Source of the DNA: Kappaphycus alvarezii
Lineage: Eukaryota > Rhodophyta > Florideophyceae > Gigartinales > Solieriaceae
Length of the DNA stretch: 64,000 nucleotides
Assembly: GCA_002205965.3 (NCBI GenBank)
Contig: NADL03000019.1
Coordinates: forward strand, 742,351 to 806,350
Reading direction: 5' to 3'
The notes under the pieces are model-generated. The model saw only the letters and a list, made by a program, of their open reading frames with translations. It searched no databases and was not told the DNA's origin. Both the position numbers and the translations under genes were made by a program. Below, piece after piece: positions 1 to 11,635 of the stretch; position 1 is the stretch's first letter, and every line of letters begins with the position of its first letter.

Positions 1-802
1 ACCTGAGTGGCACCACGTTCTTCCTGCGCAGTATTAACCAATGCTTTATCTCAAACTACCAGCATCCAGCGGTAATAAAAATTGCGGCCGTTGGTGATTA
101 CTTCACGCCAGCCTCCCCCCCGTACCTTTTTAACCCATACCTGAATGAGAGCCAGGACAGGGCTGTCTTTGAACTCTTGTCCTTGAACTGTAGAAGTTCG
201 TTGTGAATGGCAATGAATCGACCGCCTGTAAGGCAGCTGTCCGCACGCGCAGTACCATATAGAGCTGTTCGCCGTCGCTTGGTCGGCAGAAATGTTGAGG
301 AGGAGGACGCAGACTCCAGCGTCCTTGACGAGTTCCAGAGAAATATTGTCTCCGGTCGCGAAGAGGTTCTTCAAATCCGGTCGATAATCAGCGTTCTCTC
401 CACTCGGAGCAGGTCATTGATTTGACCACAAGCCGGATCCTCTCCCACACCTGGCCATGCATCATCCCAGCTCTTACCAGATTCCGGGCCCATACTAGGA
501 AGTGCGCTAGTTCTTCCCAGTGGATCAATGAGGGAGACCGGGCTGAATACTTCAGTTGTCGAGGGATTGCGCAGTACCCATGGTGGAATTGTTGCTATCG
601 GGGGCCAACTTCCTTCGTTGGGTCGCTCGGACTCTGGAGTCCCAGTAACTCGGAGGTTGTTTCATCCCTCGACGGCCGCTGACTCTTTTGAGAATACCAC
701 CCTGCAACAGTTGACATAGAGCTCGCAGTTGACATAGAGCTTGTCGACGAGGACGAACAATCAATGGATAGCCCTCGACCCCGAGTTCAGTCGGGACACC
801 AA
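1..802 (-). mobile_element. LTR retrotransposon fossil, 5' part
   Basis: Degraded minus-strand coding traces run up to about 790. At 790-802 the complement reads TTGGTGTCCCGAC, a plausible primer-binding site lying next to a TG dinucleotide at 803 that could open an LTR. A closely similar site occurs at 5909-5921 beside another gag-bearing fossil, which suggests two members of one element group in the same orientation. No protein domain is firmly recognisable here. The element is broken and runs off the left edge of the window. Confidence 0.3.
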
Positions 803-1336
803 TGTGGAGGAAGGCGTTTCAGTCTGCCCCGTTGGAAAGCTGTGACTTGATTCCTTTCGATCTTATGGCCGACTACCCTCCTTTTAAGCCCCCTGGCTCA
901 ACGGTTGACAATGCACCTCCACTTTCCACTGCGCATCTCCGGGCTAGTTGGTTCCCGTTTCCTGTCAGTGTGTCATGGTCGGACATGGTCACTTGGACTT
1001 ACTCTAAATCCGACGTTCGCATGTACAGCAACCCAGCATAGCAGCTCCATCAGCATGCTTTGGCAGATATCTAAGCTGTATTGAACCGGTTCATGTTATT
1101 CCTCCCAATCTGATGTCCGACAGAACATTTCTGCAGCACCAGACCATGCCCAATTTGTGAACTGGCCTCTCTCTTCTTAGCCGGTGACCTTGAGAGTTCT
1201 CCATTGACAGAAAGCAATCTTTACTGTCTTCCATTCCCCGCTTAGACAGTCAGAGTCCGTTGAATCGACTAATGACCGGTACTAGGGCGGCTAATCATGC
1301 AAGAGACATACTCATGGACGTCAATGTTGGTACGCC
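803..1336. other. Possible LTR or leader, no gene
   Basis: No coding region is supported. The stretch begins with TG directly after a possible primer-binding site and contains a TTTTAA-type box near 890, so it may be a long terminal repeat of the neighbouring fossil. I could not find a matching second copy in the window, so this is only a suggestion. Confidence 0.2.
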
Positions 1337-2460
1337 ATGGCGACAGCAAGTGGGAGTAGTCGGGTTGCCGAGCCATCGGAGATCATCAACCAAGATGTTC
1401 ATTTCGCTGATGGTTTCTCAAAGTCTCTATTTCCAGTTTGGCCTGATACTCTCAGCTCCCTCCGTGCTCCACTAGGGCCTCCAATTATGACCTTTGATTG
1501 CTCTATACTTTGGTATATCTGTAAAAACTTCAATGAAGAGGCAGAGGATCGTTACCTTCGAGAGTTGCAGTTTGAAATGTCTGCTTTCATCTTGATGGGA
1601 GTAGCGTATGAGATTCGATACTCAAAACGAGTGCATTGGTACTCTGAAAACTTATTGATCTGGTGGCTGAGACAATGGAAGGTGTCCGAACTTTTTGGAG
1701 CGGGGGAATCCATTGGTGGTGGAGTAGACTCTATCCAGCCCTTATCGAGGTGATGAGAAGGCCCATGCTTCTCCGGCATCTTTCTTTTGCAAGACCCTTT
1801 TCGATCCAGTCAATGGCTTCTCCCGGTACTGCTCTACGAAGTTCGTGACGGTACTACGTTTCGCCATAGCAATTCTTTTGGAGCTACCGTGGCCCATCAC
1901 TCGAAGACTGTGCCAGAGACAATGCTTAATTCCCGTGAAAAATTAGGCGCATAATTATGCGCGGAGGTCGAGTTCATAACTGGTCTTTAGGTGATCTCCT
2001 TTCTTGCATAGAGCGTAGCCTTGCCCGAAATCGTCGTCACGCTGACAGAAATCAGAGTCAGAATGAAGGTCGAGAAAATGATCTTATCCAGCGTGTACGG
2101 GAACTGCACGTCTGCTGGGCATTGCCCGCGATCGAGATGACTCCGCTTGTCGTGAGATTCAAGCATTAAAAACCCAATTGTCTGCTGATGAGAAGAAAGA
2201 AGGCAGTGCTCTCGTGAATTCTAAATATTGTGACTTGAACTACACGGAAAAGGATCTGACGTAACTTAGCTTCGCCATGAGAGAGACGCTGTCACTATAG
2301 ATTTGGAGAGTAAGGGCAATGAGTTAATGTTGTCCAAGCAGATTAATATTCAGCACGCTTCGAACTTGAGGGCTATTGAGACTCGTGTAACGTTGACAAA
2401 TGTTAAGGTTAATGAATTGGAAGTTCAGTTAGAGTCAGCAGTAATATACCCAGTACCCTT
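1337..2460 (+). pseudogene. Coiled-coil coding remnant, unidentified
   Basis: Plus-strand coding-like sequence spread over more than one frame. The second half (about 2040-2455) is rich in charged residues with heptad-like spacing (for example a segment reading ARDRDDSACREIQALKTQLS), which predicts a long coiled coil. I recognise no domain. It lies opposite in direction to the gag-protease fossil that follows and may be the structural gene of another element. Broken, with several breaks. Confidence 0.35.
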
Positions 2461-2742
2461 CCCATTTTGCACGACAAGTACCTTGTCGGAGTGATTATGG
2501 CCAACGGGTGTCTGGAGGCGTACCGTACCACAGCAGTTGAGGGTAACTTAACTTCTTTGCAACTCCAATTCGATATCATTACCTTGACCGGACTCCTTTT
2601 TCAATCTCTGCCACTCCGTTTGCGATTCGCACACCGTGGCGAGCAGTCAAGGGACATCTTGGTTCCAGGACACAGAGACCAGATTCAGTGCTTGTTACTT
2701 CTTCCATAATTTTTGCCCTTGCTGGTATGACTATTCCCTTCG

Positions 2743-5700
2743 TTAACCGGATAACATCTGCGTGGTGTCTGTGTGCACCAGCTCTTCATCGGCTTTCCGA
2801 AGAGACTTCTCAATATTCACATCACCCTGCTCAGCTCCACCTGCCTTACCAATTATCGGCACAGAACCTCCACCATAGAAATCAACGTACTGGTCTCGAC
2901 ATCGTAGGTTCTGTACGTTGGGGGTCGTGAAGCATGTATCCAGTAACACAGGAACAGCGAAGTTCGTTTTGGCCACAAGAAAGTCAGCCTTCCATGATCG
3001 GTTAGCCAAACTTACTGTAAGTCTTATAACTCCGCTGAATCGCAAAGGTTTCCGGTTGGCATCTCCCAATCTCGGATCTTCGTCAAGGGGCTGGATGGAA
3101 GTTAACCATTGGATCGGCAACTCGCTTTCGCGAATGATATTTCGCGGTGAGCAGGTGTCAATTGCGATCGTAGTTGGCAGCATTTCTCGGAAAGTTAGCC
3201 TCACCGATCTGGATTAGTGTATATATTGGATGTAAGAGCTAATACAGTAATATATTCTCCTCTGTTTGGCACTTGACGACCCAATTATGCATTGTCTTCT
3301 TCCTCTTTTCTGGACTTCCCGCAATTCACTGGCTCTAACGTGGAAACTAACGCTTCCAGAGTATTTTTGTTGTTTTTTGCGACTTCTGAGCCGTTCATTT
3401 TTTTTATTCATGAAGGGGATGGAAATATTTCGATGATTGGACCTTTCCGACAAGTGCAGATACCTGTTAGAGGGTATTGCAAGATACTTTCGAACATGCA
3501 ATGTTGCGGACACCATTCTTTGGCCCGACTTCGGGGTGAAATTGGATATTGTTACGAAAGAAAGTTGGCCATAACAGGCATGGCCATAGTTTCTTGGCGG
3601 TAGCCCCTCCGTTCGTGGTATCTCGTCCGCCACTTGAGATACCTCTAATTCCCTTTTTCCTGCTTCTTGACTAGTCGCAGAGAATTGGTATCCTCTGCGA
3701 CTAAAATCATATTCATTTGCCGAGCACCTTGGTCGGCAAGCGCACCGGTGGATGGGCAATCGTGATTTTCTTAGCCCTAAACTGCCTCCGATACGACCCA
3801 GTTCCCCGACTACTCCCGTTTCCTTCTGTATCACGCCTTTCTTTCTGGAAGTTGGAATTTGCAAACCAAAATAGAGACGGACAGGAAGCGGCAAATACGG
3901 GCACACATACAGATCATGGCCATGCTCCCGACAGCTCCTGAAACGGTGCATGGCCTTATCACCATGCAACATAAACATGGCCTTCTGAAGCTCGTTGGGA
4001 TTTAGGACGGGTTGCTCTTTCACGATTTCATTAGAACCTAACGCTGTGTTCCAAATTGGTATAACAACAGCTCCAGCGCTTCTCTATTGACCATTATATC
4101 CTCTACGCCTTACCATTCGTCACTTCCAGCACGGAGGATTCTGTATTTTCGATCGGAGGGTCCTGCCAGGTGTAGTCGTCATTGTTTTCCGTTGTCAATG
4201 CCAAGACACCACTGGGTCTCTTTTTGGCATTTGATAATGAACTGACATAAGCACGATGGGTGTCTCCAGCTGACATGGCCATCCGTCGAACAACCGAGAA
4301 GTCCACAGACCAAGCTTTCTGTGTAACACTCTCATTCACAGCTGAACGAGCGGCTGGATTCAGACCTTTGACAAAGTTGTGAACCAGAGATTGCTCTGTT
4401 AAGACATCCGGACATACCAATGCGGCATCTTGGATACGATCGGCAAACTCCGCTTCCGTCTTCCATCCTTTTGACGCATTCTCGTGACTTTATCATATGC
4501 TGTGGCCAGAACTTCTTCGCTACAATAACTTTTGAGAAAAGCTTGAACCACCCTCGGCCAAGAGTTCGTTATGACGGCACCAGATTTATACCGGTTGGAG
4601 TAGGTCTGCCTCACTCCAGCCCCCGACTTGATCATAAAACGTCTTGCGTCTTCTTCCAAGAAAGTACTCAGAACACGGACTGGCCCCCTTTCGTGAATGC
4701 CCAAGTTATCACGGGAATCTTGAAAGTTGCGCAGGAACGAAAGAAGTTGTATGCTATGTCTCCCGTCGAAGTTTTCAAGGTGAGGAAAAGAAGCTCTAAT
4801 AAACTGGCCCACTTTAGGCAGCTGAGAAATTTCAGAAAACGAAAGGTTAGACCGCATATGGCCCAAGCGATGGGTTCTATAGGACACGACATGCTGAAAA
4901 GGCTCTTGCAAGGTTGTCATAGAGACTAGACCAGGGACTGCGGGCCCCAACTCGATATCCCTTGTAACCAATCGACCTCCTTTCTACTGCCTGTGTTTTA
5001 TACTGCTTCCTCGTCTGTCAAATTTCCGTGGCTGTCCCCCTGCCATCGGATAATCCTTGAAGATGTAAAATTGACGTCCTAAATCTTTGAGATATCGTTG
5101 GCCTAGATTGCTGGACAAGTTTCGATTCAGTTCTGTGATGTTCATTGTTAGAGAGTCCTAGTGAACTATGATGAACTCCTTCAGTCTGAATTTTTCTTCG
5201 GATTTCTTCTAAATTAGCCTTAAGTTCCTCCAAGCGAGAATCAAATCGATCACTTAGGGCCGCAAACAGTTGATCGTACAATGTTACCTGTACGGGCTGA
5301 CTTACTTCGGCTGACAGAGAAAGACGTAATGTTTCCTGCATGGCAGTCTGGGATGTTATACCGTCCCGACCAATGCATCGAGAACTTCTCTCATAAAGCC
5401 TACGGTTACAAACTCATCGTTTGGCGGAATCCACTGGAACTCTGGGTTGCGCCGTAACACTGACCATCTCGAACCTCTGCCGAAGAAGGTGATCGCAGGG
5501 GCTGCCCAGTCCGGACCTCAACCGGTGAAGGTGGACCCTCGGAGGTACCCAGAGAATGCGGACCTACGGGTGCCGGTGCGATGGGATTTGAGCTGTCTGT
5601 TGTCTCTGGGGGAGGTTGGAAAACTTCCTCTCGCTCGGATGACAAGGCCAAGAGTAGGTTGGCTGGTGAAGGTGTTGACATCGTCCCAGCAGTTGATTAA

Positions 5701-5790
5701 GTCAACCCTCTGGTCCTTGGAAACCGTCTTGAGCGAGGGAGCCTTGGTTGATATTTGGAACGTGAAATTACTACACTCTGTCTCAACCAC
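2743..5790 (-). mobile_element. Ty3/Gypsy-like gag-protease fossil
   Basis: Minus-strand remains of a retrotransposon capsid and protease region. In coding order they are: a proline-rich N-terminal segment (about 5790-5400), a charged helical segment (about 5340-5018), a gag-like helical region (about 4971-4103), a CCHC-like knuckle of the form CREHGHDLYVC near 3925, and a retropepsin-like segment (3204-2743) whose active-site region reads IDTCSPRN where the family usually has DTGS. A possible primer-binding site lies upstream at 5909-5921. The assignment to Ty3/Gypsy is from gag and protease character only. It is an old copy with many breaks, and no polymerase region is recognisable beside it. 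Confidence 0.55.
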
Positions 5791-5908
5791 TTGAGCAGCT
5801 CAGTTACTCAAGCAACCAAATTCGACGAAACTCGCCTCCAGAAAAATCTTTCTCGATAACACAAGCAATGTCAAGAAGCTGACAGGGGTCTATCTTGAGC
5901 TCTTCTAG

Positions 5909-5921
5909 GTCGGGAGACCAA
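5909..5921 (-). promoter_or_regulatory. Possible primer-binding site of LTR fossil
   Basis: The complement reads TTGGTCTCCCGACC and directly abuts a TG at 5922 that would open the LTR when read on the plus strand. It resembles the site at 790-802. The tRNA that would match it was not determined. Confidence 0.35.
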
Positions 5922-6715
5922 TGTAGTAGTGTGGGGTTGGACACTACCAAATAGAGGTGCGAAGCACACGTACCTCGCAGTATACCCAGAAAGAGCTCTG
6001 AATACTGTCTCGGTCAATTTGGGGAAAATAAAGGGAAAACAAAGGAAGAAAACAAGATGGTTATGGGTAGTTAGTGAGGTCGGCGAGAGAAGCGTAGTGC
6101 TTGAGGAAACGAAGGTCGACTACCAAAACGGCCCATGTAGGGGACAACTCGCCTACCCGTGACATTGGGTGTGGGCCGGGTACGAAAGAATAAGTATGAA
6201 GTTAGACTACAGGAAACTACTTGGCTGAATAATGGAAAACCGGAAAAGAGGCGGCCAGTATTGACGATTTTTTGTATGTAGCCCATATCAGCGTGGCAGT
6301 CTTTGAAGCTTATGAGTAGTTTGGCCTCCTTTCGGCTCGGGATGGTAGCGGTTGTTGTTAGTCAGCCAGCAATTGGTCGGGAGAGCGAGATAGTTAATGA
6401 TCTCCATAATCAGTTGACAGTAGATGATAGAGAAGACCCACTGTAATGAGGTGACTTGTGTCCTGAGTGTGGCGGTTTGGAGAGTACGAAAGTCCTTGAT
6501 GGCCACTGTACTATGGTACAACTACGGTACAGTTGTAACCGGTGTAATGGGGGTGGATGACCTGCGAAAGTGGGGCACAGGTACCCACTTCGGTCAGCCA
6601 GGGAAATGGCCACAAAGTAACGCCAAAAATTTGGTACCATATGGCCTTTTCCTAGGGTAGAAAATAAAAGGCCTGTCCAACTCCATTAAACCCAACCATG
6701 TCCTCGATAGAGTAT
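5922..6715. other. Non-coding, possible LTR sequence
   Basis: No supported gene. The segment directly follows the possible primer-binding site and may include the LTR of the gag-protease fossil. Short open frames on both strands look random. I see no second LTR copy in the window. Confidence 0.25.
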
Positions 6716-7459
6716 TCAAGGAAACTTTCTGTCCTTATTTGAAGTAAAATGTGACCTAGTTGCAACTTTATCTCTTATATTTTCCAATTTGGCTTCCCTC
6801 CAGACATGCAAGGATGATTCAAGTTCTCCATAGAGTTGATGGAATGAGAGACCATGAGTAGCGACGGGGTCTAACGACTCCATCACCCGTGCGTGTACGA
6901 CGGTAGTATTGCGAAGAAACTCAATCTTGTGTACCTCACTCCCGCGCGAAACAGGTAAATGCGGTGAAACTTTTGTTATTAGCTTGCACATTTTCTCAAT
7001 TGCTGCAAACTCATCAAGGCCTTCAGAAGTATGTTTGGATAGCCTGAGTCCACCGAAATAGTTCTTCACTCGATTTTGACGAGCTGTGGAGTTGTAATTA
7101 TTAAAAATAAGTTTTTTTGCCTCAGTAAACAAATTAACTTCGTTATCGATCCGATCCAGGTAAAATTTCCTAGCATCACCACATAAAAGGTTATGAAGGT
7201 ACCAATTCTTTTGTGCAGCGCTGAGACCATAGTCACGAGCAACTTGTTGGTACTCGGTGTGGTGCAACGGCTGACCACTAACAAAACCAACAACCAACAG
7301 CTGCCAATCTGATCTGCAAACGCTGAGGGTGTCCAACTCCCTCCTCTGAAAGTAGCTGGAGCCGCGGTAACGGGAGACACGGCGGTGGTAGAGACTTGTA
7401 CGGCGAAGTCGGTACTGCATGCCACTCGGCATGGGGGGTAGTTCCCATCTGTCCAGCAA
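6716..7459 (-). mobile_element. Second gag-like retrotransposon remnant
   Basis: A 247-codon open minus-strand segment. Residues about 75-230 look like a retrotransposon capsid: helical, with a W-x3-L-x4-GDA-x3-F arrangement (WYLHNLLCGDARKFYL), then YNSTARQNRV and an RL-rich stretch, as in gag proteins of the Retrotrans_gag group. It differs from the gag at 4.1-5.0 kb, so a second family is represented. The proline and arginine-rich first 60 residues may not belong to the protein. Family assignment beyond LTR gag is not possible from sequence reading alone. Broken at its ends. Confidence 0.5.
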
Positions 7460-8480
7460 AGACCTACCTTCTTAGAATGGATCTCTTAGGGCCGCCCACT
7501 AGTCTCTTCGGAAAGGATCACGCCTCATGTCGATGCCGCCCATGGTCAGCGGCGCCAAATTACAAGTTCGGTCTATGGTAAGCGGCCAATGGGCGCAAGG
7601 TGCTTGTCTCCGAGTGTGGGGGACACCCCTCACGCGGCAGCTCCATATTCTCCTCGGGTTGCCTATCAGCACGGCACGACTTCTCTAGGACCTCCTTCAC
7701 GGTCCTGGTCCCAGCGCCTCGAGTGCTCTCCGACGCCACCATCAACATATTAATTATTATTCCTTCTTCCTTTCCGTTTGCGCTTCTCGGAGAGCGCTTC
7801 CCTGACCTCTTTCACTGCCCTCCAGTTCTTAGCGCGATGGACCGCTCTTTTTGCCGCTCTTCCCGGGCGCGTCTTCTTCTGAGAAGCGTCCGCCGCATGT
7901 GGTAGCGTGGGCACACCGAGACACGCCCCAGTCGTTCACACCTTTTCTCTGGCGGCCACTGTGGCGTCCCTTCCTTCACCGTCTCCTCCAGTCCCTCAAT
8001 TTTGTAACGTCATCAACCTCGCCACGCCGACCGCATCTCCCTTTTCGCCACTAAAACCTCCTGGCTTGACATGTAAGGAGAGGACGGCTGCACTCCTGTG
8101 TGGCCCCTGGTTTCACGGCTCTGCTCCCTGACAGTGTCCTCTCCCCGCTTCTGCTTCCATTCGCGGTTCCATTGGACAACTCTCAACAGCTCGGAGGACC
8201 TCTTGGTAGCCCGAATATTATGTCCTCTTAGCTTTCATCGGCAGATTCCACTCCACGCGGGACTATATGTGCCCAAGACCCCATCTGGCACGGCTATATT
8301 TACCGCCGCCCGGCGAGGCCACGTCGACAGTAGATACTGAACGCATTAAACTTCTCTCCACCCCTACCGCTCTCTTGCCCTTGCCCATCTCTTCGCTTCT
8401 CTCTCTTAAGTCATCATGTCCTCCAATCACAGGGGCGCCGGAGCCACATCTACTTGTTCGGCGCCAACCCATGTAAGCAT
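7460..8480. other. C/T-rich non-coding stretch
   Basis: The plus strand is strongly pyrimidine-rich with many CTCC and CTTC runs. Overlapping short open frames here are composition artefacts (Ser, Pro and Leu rich with no domain). GGCGCC-containing segments near 7553 and 8461 flank it. It may be the LTR or leader of the gag remnant next door or simply intergenic sequence. Confidence 0.3.
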
Positions 8481-8922
8481 GCATGTGCCACGGACGCGGT
8501 GTGCTATGACATCAATCAACCCCCTCATGCCTTTAATCTTGACTATGCCCTCTGCATTTATGGTAGCCAGTGGCCGCCTAGAACACTGACGTTTTCCAGG
8601 GCGCTAAGCACGATGAGCAAATTAGTTTTTAAAACAACAGAAGTTGACGATAGTTGAAAATAGGGTGGTGTTCAATGGTATCAGTCAGGAGTGTACACCA
8701 CAACACCTTTCAGTTGCCGCGCAGAGCAACTAAAACGACAAACCCTCAAAGCTTTACAGTATTCAGAACAATTTCTACCACTGAAAGTGAAATTAAAAAT
8801 TCCAAATATTTTGAGATTTAAACCATACACACAATTCTCTCACAGAACAGTTTCGCTATCCCGGGTCTTGGGACGCCTTTCTCCATCGCTTCAGACAGGA
8901 CTATAGCTTTCTACCGTGAACC
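8481..8922. other. Intergenic, upstream of COX6A
   Basis: No gene is supported. This is the presumed promoter and 5' leader of the COX6A gene. I see no clear TATA box and none of the GTAC palindrome tracts found upstream of other host genes in the window. Confidence 0.3.
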
Positions 8923-9583
8923 ATGTCGCTTCGCACCGTCCTTACCCGCCCTTCCCTCCGCCGTCTCGCAACCCGTCGTCTCTCTACCGCTGCCGAGACT
9001 TCCACGAAAGGTCCCAAACTTCCGGCCGGTAATGACCCATCGGCATTTCATGACCCAAAGCATGCCATTGGTACGATCGTAACTCTCTCGTTGCCGCTCT
9101 TTTCAATCTCTTCATTGCTTCCATTTCCCATGCGTTGAAACTATTCGCTAATCTGATCATGCTTTTTCCTCTTTCTTATGCTGCTATGTTTCGAGTGATT
9201 CATGAGCAGCCGATACCAATCGCTGGCGTATGATCTCGATGGTGTTTGCGGTTCCTGTGGCCGGTTTTTTCGTGATTAATATGATGGGTGAACACAAGCA
9301 TGTCGATCCCCCTCCGGAGTACCCATATTTGAGAATGGCGACAAGGGTACGTTGCAACGCAGATTCTTTTCCGAGCTGTACACGGGTTGTATTGTAGCGT
9401 GACAAACATATCCATCAAAGAACGGCAGAACAACTGGGAGTGCTAACTCGTGGATTATCGTTTACATTCCCTTCTATGCGACTCCTGGCAAAACAGTCTC
9501 CTCGTTTCCCGTGGGGTGACGATGACCTGATCGGTACAAGCTACGAACGCCATGCGAAAAAGCATGGCAGCGAGGAGCACTAA
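8923..9583 (+). CDS. COX6A: Cytochrome c oxidase subunit 6A, mitochondrial
   Basis: Nuclear-encoded small subunit of respiratory complex IV in the inner mitochondrial membrane. Three exons, 8923-9070, 9210-9346 and 9497-9583, give 123 residues, which matches the family. Residues 1-20 are Arg/Ser/Leu rich (RRLATRRLSTAA), a typical mitochondrial targeting peptide. Exon 2 carries the single membrane helix (MVFAVPVAGFFVINMM) and the following H-x-H and P-rich EYPYLRM segment. Exon 3 holds the conserved C-terminal FPWGDDDLIG motif. The ATG at 8923 is the first in the exon. Intron 1 (139 nt) starts GTACGA and ends CAG in phase 1. Intron 2 (150 nt) starts GTACGT, ends CAG in phase 0, and has a TGCTAAC branch site at 9441-9447. 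The reading frame is clean, unlike most other host genes here. Family identity is well supported; splice sites come from reading frame and consensus only. Confidence 0.88.
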
Positions 9584-9998
9584 GCACGTAATCATATGTT
9601 GTGAGGCGTTACTGAAGTACGAAAAATCAAAGTAGAGCGGGACGCTGAAACGCGGGGAGAGGGTTACCATGTCCACGCTGTGTTGCCTTTACTCATGTAA
9701 ACGATTCTCAGTAGACGCTTTATCTTTGCGTGTTTAACCGACGCAATCACCCAATCCAGTTGGAAATCCACATGTTCGAAGGCTACCACCACTTGCACTG
9801 CGCAATGCGTGTTATTTGGCAATACCGTGGCGAATCCGCCACTGGGTAGGTGCAGTCCGTGGTTGAACACACGACTTACCATCGGAAACTACCCCTGCCT
9901 TAACAAACCCTGCCCTTTTTGTGATTCCGCAATTTGAGCACTCTCGTTCTGCTCCACCTTTGGGAATGCTAGCCTCTTGCGCCCTTCCCCGCTTCCCA
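9584..9998. other. Intergenic between COX6A and the next gene
   Basis: This separates two convergent genes. No coding signal is convincing, although the 3' end of the neighbouring minus-strand gene may extend into it to about 9889 if its last frame is read differently. Confidence 0.3.
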
Positions 9999-10722
9999 CT
10001 ACAGAATCTTCTTCTGCGGATCTGGGTTTGCGAGGAGAAGATTGCACTTCATGCAAATCTTGCCATCTTCCTTGTCGTACTGCTTGAATAAGCACGTTTG
10101 GTACAACTCCACCATATTTTCATACTGTGGGTCCAACCAAATAAAAACTTCGCCAACCCCGTCATCCTTCATTTTCTTCATGGCGCCCAAAACCAACTTC
10201 TGCCTGACATCCTCTCGATTTGGCATATCCGTGTCGACAGCAGTGCACAAGATCTCTGCAAATTTCTTAGTTCCCCGTCACTCCCTTTGTCAACATCCTT
10301 CAACACGGTCTGAACATCGACTAATACACCTCCAAACAGGCGATCTTTGTATCCTTCCCCTTCCTTGGTTCCCTTGACAGATGCCTCACACACAGTGCAA
10401 GTGGGAGAATCATTGACAAAGGATGAAATCAATTCGCGCGGATAAATATCTTGAAAAAGAGTCGTGAGTGCATCAACATCCTCTTCCACAGCTGTACGCA
10501 TGACCCATACAATGTTTCCCTTTAGATCTTTGGAAAAAACAGTGGGTGCCTTCTTCTTAGCGCCTTTCTTTGTTGTAGGAGCAGCAGCGGAAATTGGTAA
10601 ACGCGCCGGGCGATTTTGGGATGGGGTGGGAAGCGTCGGAGATGATTTGGTGATGGAGGCTGCCGAATGGGTGGTAGCGGTGCGAAGCGGAAGGGATGGG
10701 GTGAGGAAAGCTGTTGGAGGAA
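9999..10722 (-). CDS. Possible GNAT-like protein with transit peptide
   Basis: Minus-strand gene of roughly 230 codons. The N-terminal part is rich in Ser, Thr, Ala and Pro and poor in acidic residues, like a plastid transit peptide, followed by a Lys-rich linker. The mature part opens with MRTAVEEDVDALTTLFQDIY, then FGGVLVDVQTVLKDV, then VRQKLVLGAMKKMKDDGVGE and a YQTCLFKQYD segment near the C-terminus. This layout (helix, strand, long helix, then a Y-x5-F near the end) recalls GNAT acetyltransferases, but the acetyl-CoA loop is not canonical. A CMKC pair lies near the C-terminus. At least one single-base shift near 10,250 and another near the N-terminus split the frame. It could be an uncharacterised plastid protein of another fold. 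GTAC tracts lie 150-210 bp upstream. Confidence 0.4.
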
Positions 10723-10871
10723 CATGGTGTTGGAGGTGCGGGCGGGGTGGAGGTCAACGATGTAGCTCGGGGTTGAGAAATGGAGAGGGTGCTATCTACG
10801 GGAGGAGCGGTCGAGTCACACGCGAGGGCGTCAAAATGGAGGACTATCTCCGGCTGATCTCACCTCGGCAT

Positions 10872-10930
10872 ACCATGTACACTGTGCTGTACATGTATTG
10901 TACTGTGCTGTATCGCACTGCTCAATTCCA
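10872..10930. repeat. GTAC palindrome tract
   Basis: Repeated short palindromes built from GTACTGT, TGTACA and variants, about 150-210 bp upstream of the minus-strand gene at 9999-10722. See the finding on these tracts. Confidence 0.7.
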
Positions 10931-11112
10931 TCTCGACCAAAAACTCGTTTAAGGAGTAAGCTGGTAGCTCTATTCGATTATGGAGGAGGCGTAGCAAAAT
11001 ACTCGACAGCTGACCAGAACGGACTGACGCTTGTCCGGGAGAGAAAATTGGGGAAATTAAATTTCCAGCAGCATCAAATGCAATAGCTTACAGTAGACTT
11101 TGTAGCTAACCG

Positions 11113-11160
11113 CATTGTACAGTATTGTACAATGCTGTACAGTACAGTAGAGTACAGTAG
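11113..11160. repeat. GTAC palindrome tract
   Basis: Consecutive TGTACAGTA and GTACAATG units with inverted symmetry. It lies in the gap between two minus-strand host genes, about 480 bp beyond the end of the DUF1995 gene. Confidence 0.7.
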
Positions 11161-11635
11161 GCATCCATATTGATCATTTGCTCCTCTGCCGGTTTCGTCA
11201 AGGATTGACTGCCAAGATGAACTATGTCCTATTGCAGAGCATGAAGGGTGCCTCGCCGCCGCAAGGCATCCGGTCTCTGAGCCCCGTCCGCAAGGGGAGT
11301 ACAATATGAGGTCTGATATCACAGCTTGTGATGCCACTGGTGGCGCCGACTAGTTTGATATGACCCTTGTGAAATCATTGGCCCTTTCGCATGTCGGAAT
11401 GCAAAGCTTCCGACAAAATACGGATAGAAGTTCACAACTTGCCATATGTTGACGTGACAAGTGCGTTGAAAATATTGTGGCCCATTTCAGTAAAGTCAGA
11501 TTTTAATGATCAACACTGCGTTATTTCTCATTGCTTTATTCACGATGGGCAGTGCCGATGAACGCCATCAAGCACTTGATGACCATTAGCGCACCGCTCG
11601 CCCATTCAACACAACTTCCTACTGCGGCAGCATTT
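11161..11635. other. Intergenic, downstream of DUF1995 gene
   Basis: No gene is supported on either strand. Short open frames have no recognisable features. Confidence 0.3.

Noticed and set aside
4420-4929. 169-codon plus-strand frame
   Set aside because: Shadow of the minus-strand gag remnant, which has the better capsid-like pattern.
7600-8480. Several overlapping plus-strand frames
   Set aside because: All reflect the C/T-rich composition; no domain or codon pattern.
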